A stretch of 64,000 nt of DNA from Marinitoga sp. 38H-ov. GTDB taxonomy: Bacteria > Thermotogota > Thermotogae > Petrotogales > Petrotogaceae. The stretch is from contig NZ_LNGH01000002.1 in the NCBI RefSeq assembly GCF_011057715.1, forward strand, positions 62,001 to 126,000, in the 5' to 3' direction. The notes beneath the pieces were generated by a model that saw only the letters and a program-made list of their open reading frames with translations, made no database searches and had not been told where the DNA came from. The position numbers were made by a program, and so were the translations under genes. How positions within the stretch are numbered: the first letter of the stretch is position 1; each line of letters starts with the position of its first letter. Below are positions 54,565-63,549 of the stretch, in pieces.

Positions 54565-55643
54565 TGAAAATAGGTATTTTAGGATTACCTTTAACTGGAA
54601 AAACAACAATTTTTTCTCTTTTAACAAATAAACCATATGATGGTAGTTATAAGCAAGATGCTGAAGAAAGAGTAGCAAATGTTATGGATGAAAGACTTGA
54701 AAAGTTAACAGCCATGTATAATCCAAAAAAGACTGTACACGCTACATTGAATTTTATTGATATTCCTAGTTATAATACTTCAGCTGATAGAAAAGAAAAA
54801 AATAGAATATTACAAATGATACAAACAGTAGATGCAATAATATTAGTAATAAGAGCATTCAAAAATGATTCTGTACCTCTTCCAGAAGGAAATGAATTAC
54901 CTGTTGATCAATTAGATACTTTAAAAACTGAAATGATTATAAGAGATTTAGAAGTTGTTGAAAATAGATTAGCTAGATTAATTGAACAAAACAAAAAGAA
55001 AAAACCAACAAAAGAAGATGAAAGGCAAGTAAAAATACTTGAAGAAATTAAACCTATATTAGAAGATGGAAAATTCGCATCAAAAATTGAATTAAATGAA
55101 GAAGATAAAAAATTAATTAGTTCTTTAGCTTTATTTACTTTAAAACCAATCATAACTGTGGTTAATATTGATGATGAACAATTATTAAATAGTGAGTACC
55201 CAGGAAAAGATGAATTGATTAATACTTGTAAAGAAGAAAATTTTGCATATATAGAAATATGTGGAAAAACAGAAGCTGATTTAATTGAACTTGAAGATGA
55301 TGAAAAAGAAGAGTTTATGAAAGAATTAGGTATTGAAAGATCAGGTATTGAAAGGCTATCTAAAGTTGTATATGATCACTTAGGTTTAATAACATTCTTT
55401 ACTGTTGGAGAAGATGAAGTTAGAGCATGGACAATTAACAAAGGTATAACTATGAAAAAAGCTGCAGGAAAAATTCATTCAGATTTAGAAAAAGGTTTTG
55501 TAAAAGCTGAAGTTATGCATTATGATGATTTAATTAGACTAGGTAGTGAAGAAGAAGTTAAAAAAGCAGGATTATGGAGATTAGCTGGAAAAGAAGAAAT
55601 TGTAAAAGATGGTGATATATTAACCATTAGAGCAAATGCATAG
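54564..55643 (+). CDS. ychF: YchF-like TGS-domain P-loop NTPase
   Basis: 359 residues. P-loop GLPLTGKTTIFSLLTN at 6-21 (most YchF have GLPNVGKSTLFNALT), a coiled-coil insertion near 130-170, ITVVNIDDEQLL as G4-like region, and a C-terminal TGS domain with FFTVGEDEVRAWTINKG, AAGKIHSDLEKGFVKAEV and KEEIVKDGDIL. Ribosome-associated Obg-related protein, often ATP-preferring. ATG 54564 with GAGGAGG, sharing a base with the tsaE stop. Confidence 0.88.
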   Translation: MKIGILGLPLTGKTTIFSLLTNKPYDGSYKQDAEERVANVMDERLEKLTAMYNPKKTVHATLNFIDIPSYNTSADRKEKNRILQMIQTVDAIILVIRAFKNDSVPLPEGNELPVDQLDTLKTEMIIRDLEVVENRLARLIEQNKKKKPTKEDERQVKILEEIKPILEDGKFASKIELNEEDKKLISSLALFTLKPIITVVNIDDEQLLNSEYPGKDELINTCKEENFAYIEICGKTEADLIELEDDEKEEFMKELGIERSGIERLSKVVYDHLGLITFFTVGEDEVRAWTINKGITMKKAAGKIHSDLEKGFVKAEVMHYDDLIRLGSEEEVKKAGLWRLAGKEEIVKDGDILTIRANA

Positions 55644-55652
55644 GAGGAAAAA

Positions 55653-56687
55653 ATGAGAAAACCATTATATGAAGTAGATGATTTTGATTATAATTTACCT
55701 GAAGAATATATTGCTCAAAAACCTGTTGAACCAAGAGACTCATCAAAACTAATGGTATTAAATAGAAAAGAAAAAAGTATAGAACACAAGATTTTTAGAG
55801 ATATTATAGATTATTTATATCCTGGAGATTTATTAGTTGTTAATAATACAAAAGTAATACCTGCAAGATTATACGGACAAAAAATTACAGGTGCAAATGT
55901 TGAAGTATTACTTTTGGAAAAAACTCATGAAGAAAATACCTGGAAAGCACTTGTAAAACCCGGATCAAAGCTCAAAACAGGTGCTGAAATAAAGTTTTCA
56001 GAAAATTTATTTGCAAAAATAATACAACATAATGATGATGGCTCTAGAATTATAAAATTCTTTTCTAAAAATGACGTCTGGGAAGAAATTGAAAGAATTG
56101 GTAATATGCCGCTACCTCCATATATAAAAAATTATAATGGACCTAAAGATAGATATCAAACTACTTATGCAAAAGTTCACGGTGCTGTAGCAGCTCCTAC
56201 AGCTGGACTTCATTTTACTAAAGAATTATTAGATAAAATAAAAAACAAGGGTATAGAATTTGCAGAAGTTACACTTCATGTTGGTTTAGGTACTTTTAGA
56301 CCGGTGAAAGTTGACAATATTGAAGATCATGAAATGCATGAAGAATATTATGAAGTACCTGAGGAAACAGTTAAAAAAATAAGAGAATATAAAAATAATA
56401 AGGGCAGAATAATTAGTGTAGGAACAACTGTAGTAAGAACTTTAGAAACAATAGCTAATTTACCTGAAGAAAATTCATATATTGGAACTACTAATATATT
56501 TATATATCCCCCATATGAATTTAAATTAATAGACGCTCTTATTACTAATTTTCATTTACCTAAATCAACATTATTAATGTTAGTATCAGCATTTGGAGGT
56601 TATGATTATATAATGCATGCATATAATACTGCTGTAAAAGAAAAATATAGATTCTTTTCATTTGGGGATTCTATGTTTATATATTAG
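55653..56687 (+). CDS. queA: S-adenosylmethionine:tRNA ribosyltransferase-isomerase
   Basis: 344 residues; makes epoxyqueuosine on tRNA from preQ1 and SAM. DFDYNLPEEYIAQKPVEPRD start, LLVVNNTKVIPARLYGQK, VHGAVAAPTAGLHFT, VTLHVGLGTFRPVKVDNIED, HEEYYEVPEET and NFHLPKSTLLMLVSAFGG. ATG 55653 with TAGGAGGA. It is nine bases after ychF in a glpK-to-exporter operon; other queuosine genes are not in view. Confidence 0.96.
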   Translation: MRKPLYEVDDFDYNLPEEYIAQKPVEPRDSSKLMVLNRKEKSIEHKIFRDIIDYLYPGDLLVVNNTKVIPARLYGQKITGANVEVLLLEKTHEENTWKALVKPGSKLKTGAEIKFSENLFAKIIQHNDDGSRIIKFFSKNDVWEEIERIGNMPLPPYIKNYNGPKDRYQTTYAKVHGAVAAPTAGLHFTKELLDKIKNKGIEFAEVTLHVGLGTFRPVKVDNIEDHEMHEEYYEVPEETVKKIREYKNNKGRIISVGTTVVRTLETIANLPEENSYIGTTNIFIYPPYEFKLIDALITNFHLPKSTLLMLVSAFGGYDYIMHAYNTAVKEKYRFFSFGDSMFIY

Positions 56688-56697
56688 AGGTGGTATT

Positions 56698-57573
56698 TTG
56701 ACAAAAAAAACTTTAGGAATATTTTATATGGTTATTACAGTAATTTTTTGGGGAATTTCTTTTGTTGCTACCAAAATAATTGTACAAAATGTTCCACCTA
56801 TGACAGCTGCATTTTTGAGATTTTTTTTAGCTACTGCAGTATTATTGATTTTTGTTAGAAAAGAAATAAAATATACTAAAAAAGAATTATTGTATGTTAT
56901 GTTATCTGGTTTTTTTGGAGTTACTGCATATTTTTTATTTGAAAATACCGCTTTACAATTTACAACACCATCAAATGGTTCCTTAATAATTTCAGCAACT
57001 CCTATAATGTATTTATTTTTTTCTGACCTGTTAAACAAATCATTTTCACATAAAATTAGATACTTAGGTACATTATTAGCTTTTGTAGGAGTATCAATAA
57101 TTGTATTAAATGGGAAGTTTGTTTTAAAATTAAATCCATTAGGTGATTTATTAATGTTCGGTGCTGCTTTTTCATGGATTTTTTACACTGTTTTTATTGA
57201 AAAACTTGAACTACATGACAATCTTATAATTACTAAAGATTTAAATTTCTATGGAATGTTATTCTTTTTACCTTTTGTTTATTTTGAATTAAAAGGTAAT
57301 GGCACATGTCCTTTTTACCAATTATGGTTACAACCTAAAGTTATTATTGCTTTTATTTTCCTAAGCGTTTTTTGTACAGCATTAGGATATATTTGGTGGA
57401 ATAAAGCTATTAGATTGGCAGGAGCAAAAACTACAACAAATGGAATTTTTTTCATTCCAATTGTAACTGTTATAGCAGATGCGATAATATTGAAAAATTA
57501 TCCTAATTATTTAACAATTTTAGGTATTATATTAGTTTTATTAGGTAATTATATAGCAGAAATAAGAGATTGA
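56698..57573 (+). CDS. EamA/DMT-family transporter
   Basis: 291 residues, ten helices in two EamA repeats. TVIFWGISFVATKIIVQNVPPMTAAFLRFF in repeat 1 and GDLLMFGAAFSWIFYTVFIEKL in repeat 2 are typical of metabolite exporters. Substrate unknown. I take TTG 56698 as start, four bases after GAGGTGG; ATG 56662 is inside queA without a ribosome site. Ends the glpK-tsaE-ychF-queA operon. Confidence 0.85.
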   Translation: MTKKTLGIFYMVITVIFWGISFVATKIIVQNVPPMTAAFLRFFLATAVLLIFVRKEIKYTKKELLYVMLSGFFGVTAYFLFENTALQFTTPSNGSLIISATPIMYLFFSDLLNKSFSHKIRYLGTLLAFVGVSIIVLNGKFVLKLNPLGDLLMFGAAFSWIFYTVFIEKLELHDNLIITKDLNFYGMLFFLPFVYFELKGNGTCPFYQLWLQPKVIIAFIFLSVFCTALGYIWWNKAIRLAGAKTTTNGIFFIPIVTVIADAIILKNYPNYLTILGIILVLLGNYIAEIRD

Positions 57574-57595
57574 GGCAATGCCTCAATCTCTTATT
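57561..57595. terminator. Bidirectional terminator overlapping both stop codons
   Basis: A 15-bp stem (57561-57575 with 57581-57595), CAATG loop. The exporter stop (57571-57573) is in the left arm, the alcohol dehydrogenase stop (57591-57593, minus) in the right arm. Confidence 0.92.
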
Positions 57596-58763
57596 TATTA
57601 TCAAAAGCTATTTTATATATCTCTCTTATATCTTTTTCTTCTAATTTCTTTAATTTCCCTATAGGTGCTCGTTGAGCTGCATTTTCAACAAGTTTTTCAA
57701 TATCTTCCTCTTTTGCCCCAATTTCTTTTAAAGAGATTGGTTGTCCGATTTTCTTATACCATTGTTTTAATGCTTGAATACCCAAATTTGCATCTATACC
57801 AGAATTACCTGTATCAATATTAAATATCTCTTTAGCAAATCTATCAAATCTATCAATATCTTCATTTTTTACATATTCCAACCATGCAGGAAAAATTATT
57901 GCTAATCCTGCTCCATGCGCAACGTCAAATAATGCTGAAACAGAATGTTCTAATGCATGACTTGCCCAATCTCCTCCTGAAGAACCTGCTCCTAATAATC
58001 CATTTAAAGCTAATGTAGCACTCCATGCAAGATTAGATCTTGCATCATAATCTTTAGGATTTTCTAACAATATTTCCGTACTGTTTATAACTGCTCTTAT
58101 TATACCTTCAGCTAATTGAGATTGAATTTCAGTTCCCTTAGTACCATCAAAATAAAATTCCATAACATGACTTATTGCATCTACAGCACCATTAACAGTT
58201 TGACTTTCTGGTAATGTGTATTGTGCAGTTGGATCTATTATTGAAACTTTTGGGTATAATGCTTTTGAACTTGTTGACCATTTTTGCTTAGTGTCTTCAT
58301 TTGTAATAACAGAATTTCCATTCATTTCAGATCCAGTTGCCGATAAAGTTAAAACAGTAAATAAAGGAAGAGCTTTTGAAACATAATATTTCCCTGAGTA
58401 AGCATCCCATATATCCCCATCATAATAAAAACCTCCAGCAATAGCTTTTGCTGAATCTATAACACTTCCACCACCAACAGCTAAAATACCTTCTACATTA
58501 TTCTCTTTGGCAACATCTATTCCTTCATATACCTTAGATAATCTAGGATTTGGTTTTACGCCAGAAACTTCAACCCATTCAATATTATTTTCTTTTAAAG
58601 AATTGACAACTTGATCATATACTCCATTTTTTTTAATAGATCCTCCACCATAATGTAAAAGTATTTTCTTTACTCCTTCTTTTTTTATTTCCTCACCAAT
58701 TTTAGCTATTGTGCCTTCTCCAAAAATTAATTTTGTTGTATTATGAAAAACAAAGTTTTTCAT
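57591..58763 (-). CDS. Iron-containing alcohol dehydrogenase (YqhD/butanol dehydrogenase-like)
   Basis: 390 residues, group III Fe-ADH. Dinucleotide-binding ILLHYGGGSIKKNGVYDQVV and AVGGGSVIDSAKAIAGG, substrate region LPLFTVLTLSATGSEMNG, and metal ligands Asp in VDAISHVMEFYFDG and His residues in HALEHSVSALFDVAHGAGLA. Reduces aldehydes to alcohols with NAD(P)H; the natural substrate is unknown. ATG 58763 with GGGGGTGAT. Monocistronic, divergent from pst. Confidence 0.93.
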   Translation of the reverse strand: MKNFVFHNTTKLIFGEGTIAKIGEEIKKEGVKKILLHYGGGSIKKNGVYDQVVNSLKENNIEWVEVSGVKPNPRLSKVYEGIDVAKENNVEGILAVGGGSVIDSAKAIAGGFYYDGDIWDAYSGKYYVSKALPLFTVLTLSATGSEMNGNSVITNEDTKQKWSTSSKALYPKVSIIDPTAQYTLPESQTVNGAVDAISHVMEFYFDGTKGTEIQSQLAEGIIRAVINSTEILLENPKDYDARSNLAWSATLALNGLLGAGSSGGDWASHALEHSVSALFDVAHGAGLAIIFPAWLEYVKNEDIDRFDRFAKEIFNIDTGNSGIDANLGIQALKQWYKKIGQPISLKEIGAKEEDIEKLVENAAQRAPIGKLKKLEEKDIREIYKIAFDNK

Positions 58764-58775
58764 ACAATCACCCCC

Positions 58776-58810
58776 ATAATATAATTAGTCTTACTAATTA
58801 TATTATACCA
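58776..58810 (-). promoter_or_regulatory. Alcohol dehydrogenase promoter with 31-base palindrome
   Basis: TGG-TATAAT on the minus strand (-10 at 58802-58807) overlaps a perfect 14-bp inverted repeat, ATAATATAATTAGT (58776-58789) and its complement (58793-58806), 3-base centre. It covers the -10 and start region: an operator, or a 5' leader hairpin. Confidence 0.65.
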
Positions 58811-58825
58811 CAAAAAATATCGGAA

Positions 58826-58858
58826 TTAACTTAATATTTCTTAATATTTTTATATAAT
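58826..58858 (+). promoter_or_regulatory. pst promoter with Pho-box-like direct repeats
   Basis: TTAATATTTC (58831-58840) and TTAATATTTT (58841-58850) are tandem 10-base repeats, preceded by a partial TTAAC (58826-58830), just before a -10 TATAAT (58853-58858). There is no -35. Helically phased TTAA repeats replacing the -35 suggest activation by the PhoB encoded in the same operon. Confidence 0.5.
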
Positions 58859-58914
58859 AAAAAAAAGAAATATTTATAAAATTAATGTGCAAAAATATTT
58901 AAGGAGGGATATGT

Positions 58915-59727
58915 ATGAAAAAATGGATATCTTTAGTATTTATTATAAGTATTATAATTATTTCGTTCTCAGAAAAATTGATTATTAAAGGTTCAAACAC
59001 AATTTTCCCAATTGCTCAATTATGGATAGAAGAACTAAAAAATTTAGAAATAACTTTAGAAGGCGCAGGGTCTTCGACAGGTATAGCTGCATTGTTTAGT
59101 GGAACAACAGATATTGCAAACTCTAGTAGATTCCTTAAAAATAAAGAAATAAAAAAAATGAACGAAGAAGGCAAATATTTTGCTCCAATTATTATTGCAT
59201 ATGATGGTATAGCAATAATTGTTAATCCAAAACTTCATATAGATAATATCTCATTAGAAATTTTAAAAAGTATATACACTGGTAAATTTAAAACTTGGAA
59301 CCAAATCAATACATCGCTACCCAAAAAAAGAATAGTTGCCTATTCAAGAAATACTGCTTCAGGAACATTTGAAACATTTGAAAATATAGTTTTAAATGGG
59401 GAAAGAATGGATCCAAGTGTCAAAATGGTTGAATCAACACAATTCGAAATTGAGCAAGTCGCTAAAAATCCTTATGCTATTGCTTATGTAGGAGTAGGAT
59501 ACGTAAATGATTCTGTTAAAGTTTTAAAAGTAGAAAATACAGAACCGACAAAATTAAATATTTTAAAATCAATTTATCCTATTTCCAGACCTTTATATAT
59601 GTTTATTGATGTAACTAACGGATGGCCAGAATCCGGAATTCTAAAAGAGTATATAACTTTTGGATTATCAAAAAAGGGACAAGAATTAGTGGAAAAAGCT
59701 GGATATATTGCTGCATACGGATTTTAA
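58915..59727 (+). CDS. pstS: Phosphate ABC transporter, substrate-binding protein
   Basis: 270 residues. Signal peptide (MKKWISLVFIISIIIISFS), then KLIIKGSNTIFPIAQLW, GAGSSTGIAALFSGTTDIANSSR and SRNTASGTFETF, the phosphate-contacting segments of PstS. Captures phosphate outside the inner membrane. No lipobox Cys, so it is probably a soluble periplasmic form. ATG 58915 with AAGGAGGG. Confidence 0.95.
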   Translation: MKKWISLVFIISIIIISFSEKLIIKGSNTIFPIAQLWIEELKNLEITLEGAGSSTGIAALFSGTTDIANSSRFLKNKEIKKMNEEGKYFAPIIIAYDGIAIIVNPKLHIDNISLEILKSIYTGKFKTWNQINTSLPKKRIVAYSRNTASGTFETFENIVLNGERMDPSVKMVESTQFEIEQVAKNPYAIAYVGVGYVNDSVKVLKVENTEPTKLNILKSIYPISRPLYMFIDVTNGWPESGILKEYITFGLSKKGQELVEKAGYIAAYGF

Positions 59728-59742
59728 AAAGGAGTGTTTTAT

Positions 59743-60603
59743 TTGAGAGAATTTAAAAACAAAATAAATTCTTTAATAATAAGGCTAGTGTCATTAATTG
59801 GAATAATAATACTAATATTAATTTTTGAATTTATTATAATGGAATCCATACCAGCTTTGAAAAAAGTTGGTATGGAAATGCTTACATCATTTGATTGGTA
59901 TCCAACATATGATATACCAACTTTTGGTATATTAAATATGTTAATAAATTCAATACTTTTAACTATATTATCTTCCTTAATAGTCTTACCTTTAGGATAT
60001 ATAATAGCATTTTTTTTATATGATTATGCAAAAGAATTTGAAAAAAAATATATTAAAGGCACTATAGAATTATTATCAGGTATTCCATCTGTTATTATAG
60101 GTATGTTTTTGATAATACATATTTCACCTTGGATGCTTAAAATAGGGGCATGGTCCCCAGAAAATATATTGTTAGCGTCAATTGGATTAACCGTTCTTTC
60201 ACTTCCATATACATCTTCGTTGATTGAAGAAGCTATGAGTTCTGTTGATAAAAATATTAAAGAAGGAGCGTTGTCTCTAGGAGCGACAAGATTTACCACA
60301 GGTTTTAAAATAGTTTCCAAAGCCGCTTACCCAGGAATTATTAATGCATTTATATTAACAATTAACCGTATTATTGGCGAAACAATGGTTGTATTAATGG
60401 CGGCTGGAGGTGCTAATATTATCCCAACATCCATATTTGATCCTGTCAGACCATTAACTGCAGTTATAGCAAGTGAAATTGGAGAGGTGGAAATTGGAAG
60501 TATTCATTATTCAGCATTGTTTTTTTCAGGATTGATTTTATTATTAATATCTTTTTTTCTTACTTTAATTTCCAAACAAATATCTAGGAGATGGGATAAA
60601 TGA
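59743..60603 (+). CDS. pstC: Phosphate ABC transporter permease PstC
   Basis: 286 residues, six helices. The EAA-type loop DKNIKEGALSLGATRFTTGF contacts the ATPase; IPSVIIGMFLIIHISPW and GETMVVLMAAGGANIIPTSI are PstC/PstA landmarks. Start at TTG 59743, eight bases after GGAG; the GTG at 59734 overlaps that ribosome site. The stop overlaps pstA by four bases. Confidence 0.92.
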   Translation: MREFKNKINSLIIRLVSLIGIIILILIFEFIIMESIPALKKVGMEMLTSFDWYPTYDIPTFGILNMLINSILLTILSSLIVLPLGYIIAFFLYDYAKEFEKKYIKGTIELLSGIPSVIIGMFLIIHISPWMLKIGAWSPENILLASIGLTVLSLPYTSSLIEEAMSSVDKNIKEGALSLGATRFTTGFKIVSKAAYPGIINAFILTINRIIGETMVVLMAAGGANIIPTSIFDPVRPLTAVIASEIGEVEIGSIHYSALFFSGLILLLISFFLTLISKQISRRWDK

Positions 60604-61442
60604 ATACAGATAAAATAATATCTTTTATATTTAGAATAATAAGTTATTTAATATTTTTTAGTATAGTATTAATTATTTTTTTTATAATATTTGATGGAAT
60701 AAAATATTTTTCAATAAATTTTTTCACTGAATTTCCCAAAAATATGATGACAAGTGGTGGAATTTTTCCTGCAATTATTGGAACCATATATTTATTATTT
60801 GTGACATTAATTATTTCTATTCCACTTGGGATTTTAACTGGAATTTTTTTATCAGAATATAGTAATAACAATATTGGAATATTTTTAGATACTGCTATTA
60901 CTTCATTATCCGGTGTTCCTTCTATTGTATTTGGATTATTTGGGTTATCTTTATTTTCAATAAAACTTGGATTAAAAACTTCTTTAATATCAGGATCTCT
61001 AACTTTATCTATAATGGCTTTACCAATTATTTCTTCTTCCACAAAAGAAGTTTTTAATTCAATACCAAATACATTAAGAGAATCTGCTTATGCATTAGGA
61101 GCAAAAAAAACTGAAGTTATATATAAAATATTATTACCTTCAGCAAAATCAAGATTAATTACTATTATTTTAATTTCTATTGGTAGAGTTATGGGAGAAA
61201 CTGCTCCTGTATTATTAACAGCAGCTGTATTTTATTCAACACATATGCCTAAATCTATTAAAGATCCTATTATGACATTGCCTACACATATATATAATAT
61301 TGCTATGGCTTATGGAGAAGATGCGCAATGGATGGCAAAAGGTTCAGCATCGTTTTTAATGTTATTAATATTGTTCATTTATTTACTGGCATTTAAAATA
61401 AGGAGGAATTATAATGATAATGGATATAATGACAAAAAATGA
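60600..61442 (+). CDS. pstA: Phosphate ABC transporter permease PstA
   Basis: 280 residues, six helices. [51 protein letters not shown], the EAA loop [20 protein letters not shown] and [17 protein letters not shown]. Partner of PstC. ATG 60600, coupled to pstC. Its last 29 bases overlap pstB. Confidence 0.94.
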   Translation: MNTDKIISFIFRIISYLIFFSIVLIIFFIIFDGIKYFSINFFTEFPKNMMTSGGIFPAIIGTIYLLFVTLIISIPLGILTGIFLSEYSNNNIGIFLDTAITSLSGVPSIVFGLFGLSLFSIKLGLKTSLISGSLTLSIMALPIISSSTKEVFNSIPNTLRESAYALGAKKTEVIYKILLPSAKSRLITIILISIGRVMGETAPVLLTAAVFYSTHMPKSIKDPIMTLPTHIYNIAMAYGEDAQWMAKGSASFLMLLILFIYLLAFKIRRNYNDNGYNDKK

Positions 61443-62187
61443 TGATATAATCAAAATAAGAAACTTTAATGCATGGTATTCAAATAAACAAGCATTAAAA
61501 AATATAAATATAGATTTTAAAAGAAATAAAATTTCAGCTATAATTGGTCCATCTGGATGTGGAAAATCCACATTGTTAAGAAGTATTAATAGGATAAATG
61601 ATGAAATAGAAAATTATAAAACCTCTGGAGAAATTATCTTCGAGAACAATAACATCAAAAATCTAAATATAACATTATATAGAAAAAAAGTTGGAATGGT
61701 TTTTCAAAAACCAGTACCATTTCCAATGTCAATATATGAAAATGTAGCATTTGGTTTGAGAATTCATGGTATGAGAAATAAAAATAAAATTGATAAGATA
61801 GTTGAAAAATCGCTTATACAAGCCGCATTATGGGATGAAGTTAAAGATGAATTGCATAAATCAGCATATGAATTGTCTGGCGGTCAACAACAAAGACTAG
61901 TTATTGCAAGAGCTCTTGCAGTATCTCCAGAAGTTATACTTCTAGATGAGCCAACATCTGCTTTAGATCCAATATCCACGCAAAAAATAGAAAGATTACT
62001 TGAAGAATTAGTAGAAAATTATACAATAATAATTGTAACTCATAATTTATCTCAAGCTATTAGAATTTCAGATTATTTATACTTTATGTATCAAGGGGAA
62101 TTAATAGAACATGGTTTAACTTCTAATATAATAAAGTCACCTAAAAATCAATTAACAGAAGATTATTTAAATGGAAGAATAGGATAA
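61414..62187 (+). CDS. pstB: Phosphate ABC transporter ATPase
   Basis: 257 residues. Walker [21 protein letters not shown]-loop [20 protein letters not shown], signature [15 protein letters not shown], Walker [16 protein letters not shown], His-switch [18 protein letters not shown] 61414 is preceded by AGGAGG at seven bases, inside pstA, so the 29-base overlap is real. Confidence 0.97.
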   Translation: MIMDIMTKNDDIIKIRNFNAWYSNKQALKNINIDFKRNKISAIIGPSGCGKSTLLRSINRINDEIENYKTSGEIIFENNNIKNLNITLYRKKVGMVFQKPVPFPMSIYENVAFGLRIHGMRNKNKIDKIVEKSLIQAALWDEVKDELHKSAYELSGGQQQRLVIARALAVSPEVILLDEPTSALDPISTQKIERLLEELVENYTIIIVTHNLSQAIRISDYLYFMYQGELIEHGLTSNIIKSPKNQLTEDYLNGRIG

Positions 62188-62199
62188 TGGGGGGATAAA

Positions 62200-62862
62200 A
62201 TGCAAAATTTACATCATTTTGAAAACGAATTATTAATATTAAAAGCCGATATATCAAAAATGTTATCTCTTGTTTTAAATTCATTTAATCTAGCCATATT
62301 ATCTCTTGAAAAAAACGATGAAATATTAGCAAAAAATGTTTTTGAATTAGATGATAAAATAGATGACATTAATAGAAAAATAGAAGATGAAGTTTATCAA
62401 ATTATTGCTAGATATAATCCGTTGGCAAAAGAATTACGATATATTATAACAATGATAAAATTTTCAAATAATTTAGAAAGAATAGGGGATTTATCTTGTA
62501 ATATTTCGCAAAAGGTTTTTGAATTTAACAAAATAAATTTTAATCCCTCGTTAAATGAAAAAATACTAAAAATGATTGGTATGTCTTTAGAAATGTTAAA
62601 AGAAGTTTTTAAAGCTTTTAATGAAAGAAATACTAATTCAGCAATTGAAATATGGAAAAAAGATAGCATTATAGACAATTTAGAAATTGAAATAAGAAAA
62701 GATATATTAAAAAATTTTAAAGATGGAATATATGATGAAAATGTTATTATACCTTTTGTATTAATTGCACGAGACATTGAAAGAATTTCAGATCATATTA
62801 CAAATTTATGCGAGGAAATTGTATATATAGAAAAAGGTGAAAAAATCACAAATCTATTATAA
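62200..62862 (+). CDS. phoU: Phosphate-signalling regulator PhoU
   Basis: 220 residues; two three-helix bundles with the metal-binding repeats DKIDDINRKIEDEVYQIIAR (first) and NLEIEIRKDILKNF (second), plus ARDIERISDHITNLCEEIVY at the end. Links Pst activity to the PhoR-PhoB pair. ATG 62200 with GGGGGG, 12 bases after pstB. Confidence 0.95.
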   Translation: MQNLHHFENELLILKADISKMLSLVLNSFNLAILSLEKNDEILAKNVFELDDKIDDINRKIEDEVYQIIARYNPLAKELRYIITMIKFSNNLERIGDLSCNISQKVFEFNKINFNPSLNEKILKMIGMSLEMLKEVFKAFNERNTNSAIEIWKKDSIIDNLEIEIRKDILKNFKDGIYDENVIIPFVLIARDIERISDHITNLCEEIVYIEKGEKITNLL

Positions 62863-62873
62863 GGAGGAAAAAT

Positions 62874-63548
62874 ATGCCTTCAATCTTAATAGTTGAAGAT
62901 GATAAGGATATTAGAGATATTTTAAAAGCTTATTTAGAAATTGAGAAATTTGATATATTTGAATGTGAAAATATAAATTGTATGAAAAATTTAATGAATA
63001 ATAATAAATTTGATATATTATTATTAGATATTATGTTACCTGATGGTGATTCTATTGATATATTACCTTTAATAAGAGCTAAAAATAAAAACACTGGAAT
63101 AATAATTATTTCTGCTAAAAATACTGATAGAGATAAAATATATGGTATAGAAATTGGCGCTGATGATTATATTACTAAACCCTTTAATCCCCGTGAAGTA
63201 ATAGCTAGAATCAGAGCATTATTAAAAAGAATTAAAAATGAAGATGATAAATTGAAATTTGGAAATTTAGAGATTTTTTCAAATAATTATACTGTAAAAT
63301 ATAATGGTAAATTTGTTGATTTAACCGCAAAAGAATTTGAAATTTTATACCTTTTAGCAAAAAATGATGATAAAATTTATACTAGAAATGAAATAATAGA
63401 AAAAATATGGTTTGATGATGAATTTATTACTGATAGAGTAATAGATGTTCATATTAGTATGATAAGATCTAAAATTGGGAAAAATTGGATAAAAACAATT
63501 AGGAATCTCGGATACAAATTTAACAAAAATTCTGAAGTTGGTGAATAA
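62874..63548 (+). CDS. phoB: Phosphate response regulator (OmpR/PhoB family)
   Basis: 224 residues. Receiver domain with VEDD, phospho-acceptor Asp52 in LLLDIMLPDG and Lys102 in YITKPFNP; winged-helix output domain (about 125-220) with VDLTAKEFEILYLLAKNDDK and RVIDVHISMIRSKIG. Context with pst, phoU and the kinase supports PhoB/PhoP. ATG 62874 with AAGGAGG. Confidence 0.93.
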   Translation: MPSILIVEDDKDIRDILKAYLEIEKFDIFECENINCMKNLMNNNKFDILLLDIMLPDGDSIDILPLIRAKNKNTGIIIISAKNTDRDKIYGIEIGADDYITKPFNPREVIARIRALLKRIKNEDDKLKFGNLEIFSNNYTVKYNGKFVDLTAKEFEILYLLAKNDDKIYTRNEIIEKIWFDDEFITDRVIDVHISMIRSKIGKNWIKTIRNLGYKFNKNSEVGE

Positions 63549-63549
63549 A

